The notes: generated from the letters alone by a model not told the origin. Numbered from the stretch's first letter, positions 23,922-36,031 are shown. The stretch is DNA of 64,000 bases from Aquatica leii (GCA_035610365.1 CM069433.1:81254236-81318235), one strand, 5' to 3'. Numbers and translations are program-made.

Positions 23922-26529
23922 GACTATAATTAATAAATAAACATAAGTATGTAATTTATATAATTATTTGACAATAAATGCATGGTCAAAAATACTTTCA
24001 ATAGCCACCAGGTATTAAACCTAAACGAAAAATTAATTGTCAAGGCACAGAGTATACTCTGTGGTCAAGGTAATGTAAACTTGTAATTTTAAGTTTGTCA
24101 ACACTGCGATTTATCCTTTGTATCTATACTGTTACAGCAAGTTACAGGTAATTTTCCCAAATTGTACATCTTTCTCTTACATTATGTGGTAAGCAGTTGT
24201 CTCCTTTCTATAAACTACAGACCGCAATAAATTTTAATATTGCTATATAGGCAACACACTTTTCATAGACACGTTATAATGCATTAGGTTGTTTCTCTTC
24301 CTATATTATATACTCTTTGGTAAAACCAATAAAACCATATTACTTTTTGTAAATGAGAGAAGTAATCCGTTTTTAAAATAGTCAGAAAATATTATTTCTT
24401 TTCTATTATTCTTACTAATGAACATCTGTGTGTCGCTCCTAAGGTCATTTCGCGCTAGTTTGTTTTAATTCTTATGATTAAGAGCAATGAGTATTGCTTT
24501 TTTTCTACAACCGCTATTGTTACTTTATAAGCGATCGATGTTTACGATAGTTATTTTATAGGCAATCGATGATTTTGACAATTTTTTATGATCCACGATT
24601 GTGATTGCGATCGGTTTTTTGAAGAAGCTGCAATGTTTTACAAAACTATTTTCTTAAAATAATTTTGGCAATACTAGTTTGTAGGCCGCAAATTAAATTC
24701 GAATTATTTCTCATATATTTACACTTCTACAAACAAATGAAACATAATACATAGTAATACTATCTTAATAATACATTGTTAATTTATCACTAAAGAGCGG
24801 AAGTTGATGCAGTAAAAATTATCAAATAAAATATAGATACGTACATCCAATTTACAGCGCTCCCTTCGAGAAGTAGTTGAACTTTTATACAGCTTTACTT
24901 CTACAAATATACCGCTAGGTTCGCTCTGCAATGAATTTAAGTAGTTTATTTTGATTTGTAGCGTTAATAAGCAAAATTAGCATTGTAGCTTGAAATATGT
25001 TACATACCGCTAAATTTGGCAGGGGATGGTACAATTTTGAATTACGTAAAGTAAAAAAAAAATTTGAAATTTTCAATATTTAATAATTTATTGTCGTCTT
25101 ATTCTAACTACTATTTCTATAAAAACAGTGTTAGCCCCAAAAGCTAAGAACAGTCTTTAAAGTAACCTTTAGTTTTTATGAAAATTTTGCGTTATAAAGC
25201 TAAAAAAGATTATTTAAAATCACATTTGATTTCACCAGTGGCGCCATCTCGAGGAATTTGTGCTGTGGAGCCCCCTCTTAACGCTTTGTTGACAACTGGA
25301 CGGAATGTTATTGAACGAACGAACGGTGTGTTAAAGCGACGTTTCAGATGCCTTTCGAGGCACAGAGCATTAATTTATTCCCCAGATAGAGCAGCTAATA
25401 TTATATATACTTGTTGCGTCCTGCATAACATTGCATTACACGCAAATTTAATTCTGCCAGAAGAAGAAATAGAGCACTATTGTGAGGACAATGTTAATAG
25501 TAAGTACAAAAAGTCGTAAGAATAATAATACAATATATTTTTTACTCAGATAATCCAAGACATGACCAACATAACAACGATCTTCTCCATATTGGTAGAA
25601 ATTTAAGAAATAATTATATTAGGGAAAATATCATCATTTAACCTGTATTTGTGAAATAAAAAAATAAGAATATAAAAAAGAACTTTTATTGCAAAATAAA
25701 AAATACACAAAAACAAATATTTATAAGTCATTCTCAAAATGAAAATCTGGATGTAAATATTTAAATTTACAAATTTCAAAATTCAATATTTTCAAGTATT
25801 TTTTGTTCTTTTCCTTTTTGTTGCTGTGGTGCTAAAATTATATGTTATAAATTTGTATGCACATTATTTACAAATAAAAAAGATACTTACTTCATGGCTT
25901 ATTAAGATCTATTTTAAATTATAATAAAAAAGTAGAAAATTTAAATTTCTAAACACCCGGCATTGAACTTGACATCCGGTTATCGCATAACCTCAGAATT
26001 GTTATGAATAATCTGACATTTATATAAGCATGAAGTTAGCAATCTATAAAAAAGAAACTGTAAGACAGGATCTTATAGTGCTAGTCTCAGAATAGCAATT
26101 TTCGTTATTTCATAAGGAAGGGAGTTACGGTTGCTGTAACGTATATCGCAATCATGTAATTAATGCTATAGTTTGGGGTCATGTTTACAAGGTATATCGA
26201 ATAGAAAAATACTAGAGAGATATACAACTATGCAGATTTCAATCCACATTTTCTATCTACATATGGATTCATTTCATTCATTCATTTGTTTTCTAAAACT
26301 TCCGTTCTTATTATGGTATTTTTATTCGCATTTACCACAATACAGAAAAATAATTAAAAAAGTTATTGTGACTAAAATTGCTATGATAATAATAAGTTGT
26401 TTGATGTCCTTTTAAAATAATTTTAAAAAAAGTAACCGTTCTATTTAGAAAAAAAAAGTTTTTTGTTTTTTGTTTTTATGAAAATTGTTTTTTTTAATAT
26501 GCAACATTATTAAGAATTTGATTTATAGC

Positions 26530-28759
26530 CCACACAACATCGAATATCTCATAGATATCTCAAACTAATCTCAAATTAATCACAATGTCTCAGAAAAATG
26601 AGATATTTATGAGATATCTCTGATACATACTAAAGTGAATTAAAGGTTAAGTGTGAAAATATTAAACATCTATAGTTGGTCTCAAAGATATCACACTTTC
26701 TACAAATATTTTGACTCGTTGTATATATGACTGAAATGTCTCATATACATCCTGTTTATGAAAACTTCAATTAAATAATTATAAACTTTTAAAAAAATAG
26801 GTGCATATGGTAGCACAAAAGTAAATTTTTATTGGGTTTTAACCTCTTTTCGGTTTTTGTATTGTTTAAAATGTGTTCCCTGAATGGCGCATGTATGTGG
26901 ACAGTGGGGACAGTGTACTCGCATTAGCTTTGGCGCACAGTGTATTTGTCAGAAACATTATCTTCGTGTTAGAATGCTCAGAATTTATTACTCCATTATA
27001 TTGTTTAAAAACGGTTTAATTTTGGTGTATTGCAGCAATTGCAGTGTTTAATAATATTAAAACTATAAAATTTGTATACTGTACACGATATAGAATCTAT
27101 AGATTCACACTTTAGACTAATCTATTTTTTTTACAAAGAGTAACTTGTAATAAGTTATTTTGAATAAACCAAAGTTTTAATTCTTTAAGTTTACATGTAA
27201 CCTCACTTTATCAAGTGAATTAAATTTTTAAATTATTTGGGTATTTAAAGTCCAGAAACATTTTTTCTTCTCGCTGAAACAAAAGGAGTAATTTGTATGA
27301 TGTCAAACTAATATAGCATGGCTTATTGCTCAAATTTTCAGTACCTAATTTTTAAAACAGAATAAAACTGTAGAAACAATTATGTCGCTGGAAGAAAATA
27401 ATTAGACTATAGTATTTACAAATATGTCAGGATATTGTATTGGATCTGTTATTTTGAGTAAAAATTGCAAAACATTGTTATTTCTAAAATTTATATTTAC
27501 AGATGATTTCCATTATGGACTGAGGCAAGTGAAGAAGGCAAAATGCTAACATCAAGTTTACTAGCACCACCATCCGTACTTTCCACAAAGACATTGTGCT
27601 CCCAAACACAGGATATGAATCCATTAGGTAAAATTACATAAGTAAATTTTGATTGCTATTGATATATTATTTTAATTTGTAGCTTCTACAAATGCTAAAA
27701 GAAGAACAATAAAAATCTTTGAAAAAGTTCAAAAAGAAATAGTTTCTAAAGCATTACGTATGGGAGAATTTTAAATGAAAACCGTCATGCGCGGAAAACT
27801 AATAGAAGAAGAGCAAAAGTTGTTTGAAAAGAACTTTCTTATAATCAAGTTTGACACAACTGTCGCAAATAGAACAGTCTTTAAGAAAAACAACTTTTAT
27901 CAATACCAATATGTTAATATTTTCAATAGCTATACATATTTAAAAAATTATTTGCAGATGTCACGCAGTCAACTTCTAATAGAAAAAAATCAATTATAAA
28001 TATGTATATTGAAACGTCAATAACTATGTTGCTTCCCAATATAGTTGGTTCGGAGCAAAGAAAAAAATAACATTTTTTTATCCTAGGAATTGGTGAAAGT
28101 CATTAAAGGTAGAAGTAACCAACATTTATGTATTATTTTTTTAACATTATGTTAAAATTTAGATACCATTCGAAGCTAGAAAGGAGAAGAGATGACAACG
28201 TACCAAGAAATTTCAGAAGTAATAAGAAATTTAGTTGTGATTAGGCAAAAAGACAATGAAATAGCTGCATCTACCAATTATTTGTATGTGTTTTTTCTAG
28301 TTTGCAGGTAATTTGCACGCTTTGAAATTTTTTTTGTGAAAATTTGTTTATATTATTATGTGCGTCTGTTTTACCTATAATCTGTAGTTTTATATATTCA
28401 CATTTTTTGAACTATTTTTTATATAGTGCCAACGTTTATTTCAATAAAATTCCTTTAATATTAATGCATCTAATTTTTTGAATTTCTTAACTAAAAACTG
28501 TATTTAAGACATATAATTCGAAGAAATCTCATTTATATCACAAGTATTAAAAAACATATTTCTGAGACATATAAACTCAATGACAAAAATGTATCAGATA
28601 CTTTTCAAGGAGATGTATTTGAGACGTTTACAACGCGGATAGATATCTCTAAGATGTCTCAGATATATATTTAGCACAAAAGAAACCATCTCTGAAATAT
28701 CCTACGTTTTGTTTTAGATATCTGTAAGATATTTCTGATATGTAATTATGTTATGTGGG
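26530..28759. mobile_element. CCC-terminated DNA element D (GATATCTC-motif family), AG target duplication
   Basis: The left end is CCCACACAACATCGAATATC. Read inward, the right end is CCCACATAACATAATTAC. AG flanks both sides (26528-26529, 28760-28761). Both subterminal regions are crowded with GATATCTC/GAGATATC/CTGAGACAT words: about eight in the first 230 bp, and as many between 28560 and 28740. The middle holds a two-exon coding remnant at 27507-27774. Confidence 0.75.
27507..27774 (+). CDS. Coding remnant in element D, product unknown
   Basis: Exon 27507-27627 and exon 27683-27774 are separated by a 55-bp intron (GTAAAA...TTTGTAG). Joined they read FPLWTEASEEGKMLTSSLL..., then TQDMNPLASTNAKRRTIKIF and VQKEIVSKALRMGEF, ending in TAA at 27772. 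The first exon follows TATATTTACAG at 27502, but that acceptor brings an in-frame TGA at 27504, so the exon is damaged or starts elsewhere. I do not recognise the family. It may be the tail of a protein encoded by the fuller parent of element D. Confidence 0.3.
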
Positions 28760-30521
28760 AGAGTATTTTTGCTTAATAACCTTTTTTCTATCTTTTATAA
28801 TAAAATAGATATATGTATGTATGTACGTGAAATCAATCACATTGTATACAACAATATATGTATTTTAGAAAATGATTACAATATGCTCAATAAATGCCTC
28901 GATAAATTTTCAACCAATGTAAGCGAATCCGTTCAGTTTCAATTTCGTTGTATACCTCGCTATGTTTTTGTTGTTAATTATTATTTATTTGCAGTTTTTT
29001 TTATTAATTATTTTGTGTTGATTATTAATAAAAAGTTTTCATCAGTTAGTTACTTATATTTATATAACAATAAACAACAAAAAACATTTTGTCGAAAAAA
29101 TACTTACAGCGCGTGTAATATGGTTTATCAAGTATTGGTTTTTATGTGTTATTTATGATTAGGAGGTCAGTAAAATACAGTTATTATAATAATGCGCATT
29201 CTTGTTTAATATCTTCTCAAGTTAATTTCAAACACGATATCTCCATCTTGTAGAAAATTTGCAGCTGTATAGGTAAATGGTTAGTGCTAATAACAATGTT
29301 TAACTATCTTGCGCAATATAGTGATTGATTTAAACTTTGTTTCAACTGAACTAAAATTTTTTTTTGTATTTACGACATTTTTAGAAATGACAAATGTATC
29401 TAACTGATAACAATATTTGGATGTACAACAAATATTTTTGCCGAGAAATTTATAGAGTGCCTAAACAATATCGAATACATTCATTAAAGTCAATAAAATG
29501 TTTTCTCTATTTCGACATAAGAATTAGCAATTCTTACACTAAAATCTGTTTTTAAAGAATTTCATTAATGTTAGTTTTCTCAAATTTGGTATCCCTATAT
29601 CGTAAGTTGACGTTACATGAAAAAGAAATAAAAATTATTGTAATTTAACAATTAAAATTCAAATGTTGATGCCAAGATAAATTAAAGACTTCCTATTAAT
29701 TTTATTTACTTATAAAGGTATAAAAAGATCATTTCATATGAGATTTTAGGTTAAAATACATAAATTTCAATATGTCAAAGTGTAGGTGTTGCCAATTCAA
29801 TAAAATACTAAAGTTTGCCAATATTGTTTTAAAATTAAAATTATACGGAAAGTATAAAAACTGAATCAAAATAAAAAAAATAGTATAAAACATACGTAAT
29901 AGAATACGTTTTAATCGCTCTACTGTTTCGTAAACTCGTCGTTGCGCGGCCTGGGTATGAAACCGGTTTCGTGATTAACTCGCGTTCATTCTATAAATTG
30001 TGTTTTAATATACTATTCTTAAAAACGCTTGTACGTCCATTAAAGTTAATAGTTCCCCATTTTTGGCGCTAAAATCCGATTTAATCAAAACTAACATAAA
30101 CTTTATTTTAAAGAAAACATATTGTGTGTTTGATTAGATAACTAAAAACATTTTTATATAAACTCCATTTACAGTTTTTAATTAATTTGATAATTTTTTG
30201 CTCATAACTATTTATAGGAATAATTTTTAAACAGATTTGAAACTATTCTCAATAATTTTATGGTTTATAACTAAAAAGAATTTCAGTATTTGAATTTTAT
30301 GAATAGGTATATGTAAACGTAGTTTTAGCGTTAATGTTTGTTTTTTATCTATTATTATATATGGTTAAACATAAAATATCTAAAAAAATACATAACTTAA
30401 ATAAATTAATTTTAGTTCCATTGATGTTATTGGAGACGGAACTAGATTTGTACATAAACGTTATAATCATTTGCATAAACATAGTTTCGTTGAAGTAATC
30501 GGATGTTAATATAAATAAAAT
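28760..30521. other. AT-rich spacer, no supported gene
   Basis: The longest open frame (28748-29158) begins inside element D and is made of I, N, Y, F and K codons, as expected of AT-rich noise. Around 29925-29990 is a GC-richer patch (CGTCGTTGCGCGGCCTGGG) with no partner found. Confidence 0.5.
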
Positions 30522-32249
30522 ATGGGGTTAACACATGTTTTGTTAATAATCAACATATTAATAATATGTGACGGAGGACATGTTTATAAACGTAAGTATA
30601 TAACTGTTTTATATAATTATTAACGTTTTAACGTGGAATCAGATTTAAAATCTTAAGTAGAAGTTCGAAGACATCGGAGAAAACTCTTACAAAAATTCAA
30701 GGTACGCAGGTTTCTTAAAATATCTTTTGCAAATAATAATAAACCGATTTATTTAGTTGGGTCTGATGAAGAAACTGATAGTGAGCATATCCGCAATTTT
30801 TAACAGTTTTTCTTATATAGGAAAATAGGAATAATTGTTTCTAACAGTTTATTCAAATAAAAAATTTTTTAACGTTAACAGTTTATTAGATATTGGATTT
30901 ATAATTTAAATGAATTCCAAATCTTAATGAAATTTCAAAAAAATTATAGCATGCTATAATGAATACAAACGTGTACATATCATTTCAAAGTGGGTAGGAC
31001 AAAAAACAATTTCAATCAAAATTGACTAATGTGTACTTAGTACTTTTACTATTATTTCTTTTAAGCAAATAAAAAAAAAAAATTCTGCACTTCCAACTCG
31101 TATAAATTACTAGTTGGAAGTAACTACCATTTCTTACTCATTTTTTTAACGCATTTGTAAAGTTTAGCAACAAGTACTATCTACTGTAATATAGTTTAAT
31201 GTCTATGTGATGTATCATTTTACATCATTATAGTATATGATAAGTATAAAACACAACTTATTTAATTATACTTATTCTAAGAATGCAAAGAATACAACAG
31301 TAATCCAGTTGAAAACACATCTACTACCGCAGGAGTTGAGTCGTCAGTGTACGGTGGAGAATTGGCGTCCGCCGAAGAGTTTCCTCATATGGTAGAATTT
31401 TATAATTTTTTGTACGTCAAATTATGTAATAATATTTTAGGCCGGTTTGGGATACGAAGATGCAGATAAAATTGTTTAGCTATGCAGTGGATCTTTAATT
31501 AGTGAAGATTACATTCTAACATCCGCTCATTGTACGTATTCAGCCAAACAGTAAGTTTACAATTACATAAATCTGTAAATAATTAGTATTTTATAATTTT
31601 TTGTAGCGGAAACGTGAAACTTGTTCGACTGGGAGTTTTAAACTCAAAATTAGATATAGATTATGCGCAACCTCAAATTTTTAATGTTTTTTCGATAATA
31701 AGACATCCAGAATATAAACCACCTGTTAGATATCACGACATTGCGCTTGTGAAATTAGACAAACCGGCTAATTTTACAAAATATGTGAGACCAGCTTGCT
31801 TATATAATAAACGTAGTCTTCCTAGCTATCCGAAAGCTATAGCTACCGGTTGTGTAGACCATGGTAGTGACACAAGTGGCAATCCGATGAAAGTTATTTT
31901 AACGTATTATACTAATGATGTTTGTAAGAGAGTTTACTCTCATGCAAGTCAACGACTTTTGCCTAGTGGTATTTTAGATGACATACAATTATGTGCAGGT
32001 GGAACTAATGGATCGATAGATGTTTGTCTTGTATGTGAAAAAACAATTTGTATATTTATGTTAAATATGAATTTACAGCGACATTATGAAGGCCCTTTAC
32101 AAATTCGTTCTGTAGATGATGACAAAATATATTTTATTGTTGGTATAATATCATTTGGTGAATTTTGTGGATTTATCAAGACACCTTCTGTTTATACTAG
32201 AGTATCGCACTACGTCCATTGGATTGAAAATGTTGTATGGCCTCAATAA
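30522..32249 (+). pseudogene. S1-family serine protease (Snake-like), inactive homologue or pseudogene
   Basis: A signal-peptide exon is likely at 30522-30591 (MGLTHVLLIINILIICDGGH, then a GTAAGT donor). One uncertain exon lies near 30656-30700. Clear exons are 31282-31391, 31441-31550, 31607-32030 and 32079-32249, with introns of 49, 56 and 48 bp. Histidine (ILTSAHC) and aspartate (HDIALVKL) of the triad are present. The catalytic GDSGGP has become RHYEGP, with tyrosine for serine. The activation site normally R-IVGG reads SSVYGGE, with no basic residue. A TAG stop (31477-31479) sits where the family has tryptophan before the LCxGSL motif. The end (PSVYTRVSHYVHWI) is normal. With a stop in the third exon it is best called a pseudogene; it may descend from an already catalytically dead homologue. 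Confidence 0.82.
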
Positions 32250-32250
32250 A
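32245..32250 (+). promoter_or_regulatory. AATAAA overlapping the protease stop codon
   Basis: AATAAA spans the stop TAA of the protease and is the nearest polyadenylation-type signal. Confidence 0.4.
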
Positions 32251-32785
32251 GACATTTAAAGATTTATGTATGTAAAACTATATTTTATTAAACACTGCTA
32301 ATAGTTTCATATCTAGTTTCTACTCTAACCTGATTGCTGTTTTTACTCAATGTTTATATTATTATAACGCGAGCTATTTGCCTTTCTATTTTTTAGATGT
32401 TTTACTCAATTATACTAAATATGTTAAATACAATACTGTTATATTCAAGCAGATTGCATTAAAAGAGATTTAAAGTTGTTTTTTGGTTTACTTATGTACG
32501 TTCTGAAAAGAAGCACAATAAATTACTTAGAAGTTGGTTATAAGCGACGTTCCGCGACACACGTGTGTGTCTTTTTCAGGCTTCTATATACTAAACAAAA
32601 CGCAAGTTCAAACACAACATTGAACAATAATAGTATATTATACAACAAGCTTTATAATTTTGGTGCAATTAACACCAAAATTATAACGAGTGGTATACGC
32701 TATTTTTTTATGCTAGCATCATAAACCTGAAAAATTTTATTTAAACCGACTACTTGCATGTGGATGTGATGACGATATCGTTTGG
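32251..32785. other. Spacer between protease and LTR retrotransposon
   Basis: This stretch is AT-rich, with no real coding frame. TTATAATTTTGGTG at 32650-32663 is mirrored by CACCAAAATTATAA at 32671-32684, a short hairpin. Confidence 0.5.
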
Positions 32786-35700
32786 TTGGATACGATTCTT
32801 GCTTATGTGTCGTGGTGTAATAAACAAGTTTTAACCTCGGATTTTATTCTGAACTTGATTGACAAGCAACGCATTCTCTTGGAGTTTATATTTGCCAGTG
32901 TTTGTGAAGATGAGCGTCCATATCTTAAGGTTAGTGTTTTAGGTTTTCTTTTCTTCGGTTTTTTTGATACTGGTGCTTTTAAGACCATTCTGGGCGATCC
33001 AGGATAGTAAATTCTACAATCTTTGGGTATTTGTCTTTTTCCTTCTATGTCTTTTTATAATTTGACTACCGAAAATAAGTGTACGGTAGTAGAATCAGTT
33101 TTTCTGTCGTTTCCTTTGGAAGGTAAAGTAAAAACGTTTAACACCTTGGTTATTCCTGAAGTGTCACAACAACTAATTTTAAGCATCGACTTCTAGAAAG
33201 CAATGAAAATCATACCTGACTTTCGGCATGGATTTTGGACTTTTAATACTATTTTTTTGGTTAATACTATTTCTTGGGATTCTATAAGTGCTCCCAACAT
33301 TCTTTCCGGATTAACAACAACTTTTAAACGACGGACGCGTTCTCTAAACAATTTTCGGGTCTTGGTCACACTTCTCTCGTTTAACACCAAATACGTACTT
33401 CTGCTAAACCAATTAAACAGCGCTACTATCCTGTTTCGCCTGGACTGAGTATGGGTGTTGTAGAGTCCTCGAATTGTTCGTGGTCTAATACAATTGTTTT
33501 AGTGAAGAAGAAGAATAACACTTATTGGTTCTGTATCAATTTTAGAAAAGTGAACCAGGTAACTCAGAAGGATGCTTATTTGTTACCTTATATTAGCTCC
33601 ATTTTAAATCGGTACACAGAGATGTTTTTCTCCAGCTTAGATATTCGGTTTGCGTATTAGAAAATTCCGATCTCCAAAGAGTGCAAAGCTATTACTGCTT
33701 TTACTGTTCCTTCTCGTGATCTTTTTCGGTTCACACGCATGCCATTTGCACTACATAATACGCCTACTACATTTCAGCGATTGATTGATCGAGTGTTGGG
33801 TATGGATTTGTAACCTTACGGTTTATTATATAGCAACACCTACTTTTTATTAACATATTAGCGTACTAAGAAAAGTGTTAAAACAGTTAATCTCTGTTAA
33901 ACGTACGTCCGGAAAAATGTAATTTTTACTTGCCTGAATTAAAGTATCTCGGATACGTGGTCGACAAAAATGGCCTGTTGTTAGACCCGGATAAAGTAAC
34001 AGCAATACTTAATATCCCCACTCCTTCAAAGTTCACTGATGCCAGACGATTTATTAGTATGATTAGTTTACCGTCGCTTTGTTCCTAATTATACTTCTCT
34101 TACGTTTTCACTTTCGGCTCTTACTCGTAAAAATGTAGTTTTTTTGTTAGAGAACAGAGCCCTTTTAATTTTCTTAAAAACAGTCGTACAGACTGATGCT
34201 TCGGACTTTGTTTTAAGTGATGTTATTATTCGACTACTAAAAAGGGTCTGGCTGTGTTAGGGTCATAGAAAAGTTCCGGCCTTATGTGGAAGGATCCCAT
34301 TTCACTGCGATAACCAATCATCATTCGTTGTTGTGGTTAAATCGTTTGCAGTGTCTTTCAAGACTATTAGCTTGTTGGTCTATTAGATTAGATACAACTT
34401 TTCGATAATTCATCGGAAAGGTAAGGATCACGTTGTTTCTGATGCGCCCTCTCGCTAAGTTACTAGAAGCTATTCATCTGTTTGAAATTTTTTCTGTCTT
34501 TACGTTTAATTTGCTGTCTACGGATCGTTGGTATAATAACCTTCTTAATCCTGTCGCTGGATACTCTGGCGTTTCGAAAACCACGATTAGGAATTTGCAA
34601 CATTACTATAAGCCAGGGATGGCAAATAGGAATGGAACAACGTGCCAAAATATAATAAAATTTAAAGACACATTTTCTCTCGTGCCAGTATCTATTCATT
34701 TATTGCAATGGGTATAGATAAGTATAATATAAATAATAATATTGTTGAATACAAAAATAAAAAACTTATAAATGATACGAAATAAAAATATATTAGTGAT
34801 AATATGTGTGTACACTTGTACAGGAAGAAAAATATTAATTTTTTTTTGTAGAAACCTTTTGCTTCATATTACTTGCAAGAGTTTTTATGTCGGGCTGGTA
34901 TGTTCTTGATTGAAGTGTTACACATGCTGCCGAATCTTCTTCTGTCAACCTGTTTCTAGTTTTTGAATGTGCATGATTTAATATAGAAAAAAGACTTTCG
35001 CAAGCGTAAGTGGAAGAGAAAATCGTCAATAACGAGATTGCTAACTTTTTTACGGAAGAAAAGGCATCTGGCATGGTATTTCAAACTTCTAATATTGTGT
35101 TTTCAATTCTGCATTCTGATTCTTCATTCTTCGACAATCGATAACGTTCCAATTCTTCGATATTCTTCCGCATATCCAAAAATTTGTTTACCCAAATTAG
35201 ATTAGATTGCAAATAGATCAGCTGCATTTCTAAGTTTGGTACTTGTATCCAATTAAAGAAGTCCTTATCGAAATCCTGGATATCGAACAAATCAGGATAA
35301 TTAATAATTTTTAATAATTTTTCAATTCTCACAAAATCTTTGTAAAAACTGTTGTTTAATACAATCAAGAATGTTTGAAAATTCATGAGTAAAATTCCAA
35401 TTAGTTTTTTCAAAAATTTGCGATTCATCCAAAAACAATTTTCACTTTGGGAAGTATTCAAATTGACGACATTCGATATCTCTAACGAAAATATCTAACT
35501 TAAGTTCAAACCCTTTTATAAGTCCAAACATGACTTCAATCGTCTTCCCACGTCCTTGCAGTTTTTTATTTAGAATGTTTTAATGTAATGTTATATCTGT
35601 GAAAAACATTAACTTTGTTAGCCATTCTGTATCGTCAAGTTCTTTAAAGTCGGTCTTATTATAATCACGTAAAAATAGGGGTATTTTATCCATTTTAGCC

Positions 35701-36031
35701 CGACTCAGCCAACGTACGCTGTTGCACATTAGAAGATATTGATTGATATCATTTAAATATCATTTAAAAGTTTCTTGTCGTGTGCAACTATAAAATTTTT
35801 AATCCTATTAACTTTTTCCGATATTTCTATCGCTAGTACCGGCTTTTGCACACAACACTTGCTGGTGAATAACACAGTGAAATCCTATGATCGGATGTCC
35901 AACATGGTTATGAAATAATTTAACAAAACCTATGGTGGGGCCAGTCATATTGGGTGCTCCGTCGGTCGTAACAGAAACAATTTTTTTTAAATTAATGCTA
36001 AGTTTTTTCATTTCATTGACAACGACATCAC

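Larger units (their letters stand above)
20749..24319 (+). mobile_element. P-superfamily element, degenerate, nested in the TTAA element
   Basis: Inverted ends of 26 bp with one mismatch begin CAAAGAGTATATAATATAG at 20749; the inverse ends at 24319. The flanks share GTAAAAC (20742-20748 and 24320-24326), a 7-bp match where P elements normally give 8. It encodes a THAP-plus-P-type transposase on the + strand and holds a 198-bp hairpin near its right end. A run of about 14 A residues lies at 21184-21197. Confidence 0.88.
19312..25277 (-). mobile_element. Kolobok-like TTAA element inserted in the Harbinger transposase
   Basis: TTAA flanks both ends (19308-19311, 25278-25281). The outer ends are GAGCGGGGTC and, read inward, GAGGGGGCTC (8 of 10 match). 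The insertion point is exact because the Harbinger reading frame closes across it. The element is 5966 bp including a nested P element of 3571 bp, leaving about 2.4 kb of its own. A minus-strand transposase fragment (19795-20095) belongs to the group often annotated as Mutator-like transposase domain in arthropods. TTAA duplication is typical of Kolobok and piggyBac; the protein is not piggyBac. The right part (24320-25277) shows no coding sequence. Confidence 0.8.
18440..25641 (+). pseudogene. HARBI1-like PIF/Harbinger transposase, split by a TTAA insertion
   Basis: Exon 1 is 18440-18498 and the 66-bp intron is 18499-18564. Exon 2 begins at 18565 and is cut at 19311. The protein resumes at 25280 and runs to 25499. 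A 50-bp intron follows (25500-25549), then the last exon to TAA at 25639-25641. The DDE_Tnp_4 catalytic residues are present: D in GAIDGTH, D in LIGDSGYPLEPW, and E in RNVIERTNGVLKRRF beyond the insert. The start reads MNVAQVNIFVGILLEEDE and the end NLRNNYIRENII, both typical of the family. The two halves meet at a duplicated TTAA. One copy of TTAA keeps the reading frame, so the gene looks whole apart from the insert. Harbinger transposases cut and paste DNA with a Myb/SANT partner protein. Confidence 0.93.
18210..26093 (+). mobile_element. PIF/Harbinger element, interrupted by nested insertions
   Basis: The element is defined by its transposase (18440-25641) and by a candidate terminal inverted pair: ATTCTGAGAC followed by ATCTATAAGAT at 18210-18231, and the inverse at 26070-26093. 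The exact outermost bases and the expected three-base TWA duplication were not identified. About 6 kb of this span (19312-25277) is a later insertion. Downstream of the transposase stop, 25683-25960 has a minus-strand poly(A)-signal-like word and a possible splice pair (25849-25895), which could be the second, DNA-binding gene usual in Harbinger elements. That part is too short to call. Confidence 0.6.

Noticed and set aside
19312..25277. piggyBac element because of the TTAA duplication
   Set aside because: The terminal bases are GAGCGGGG, not the CCY start of piggyBac, and the protein fragment is of a different family.
26530..28759. Regularly spaced GATATCTC words read as a CRISPR or satellite
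   Set aside because: Spacing is irregular, both orientations occur, and the words are confined to the ends of one element with inverted termini.
28748..29158. A 136-codon open frame on the plus strand
   Set aside because: It starts inside the right end of element D and consists mainly of AT-rich codons (I, N, Y, F, K). No motif or splice context supports it.
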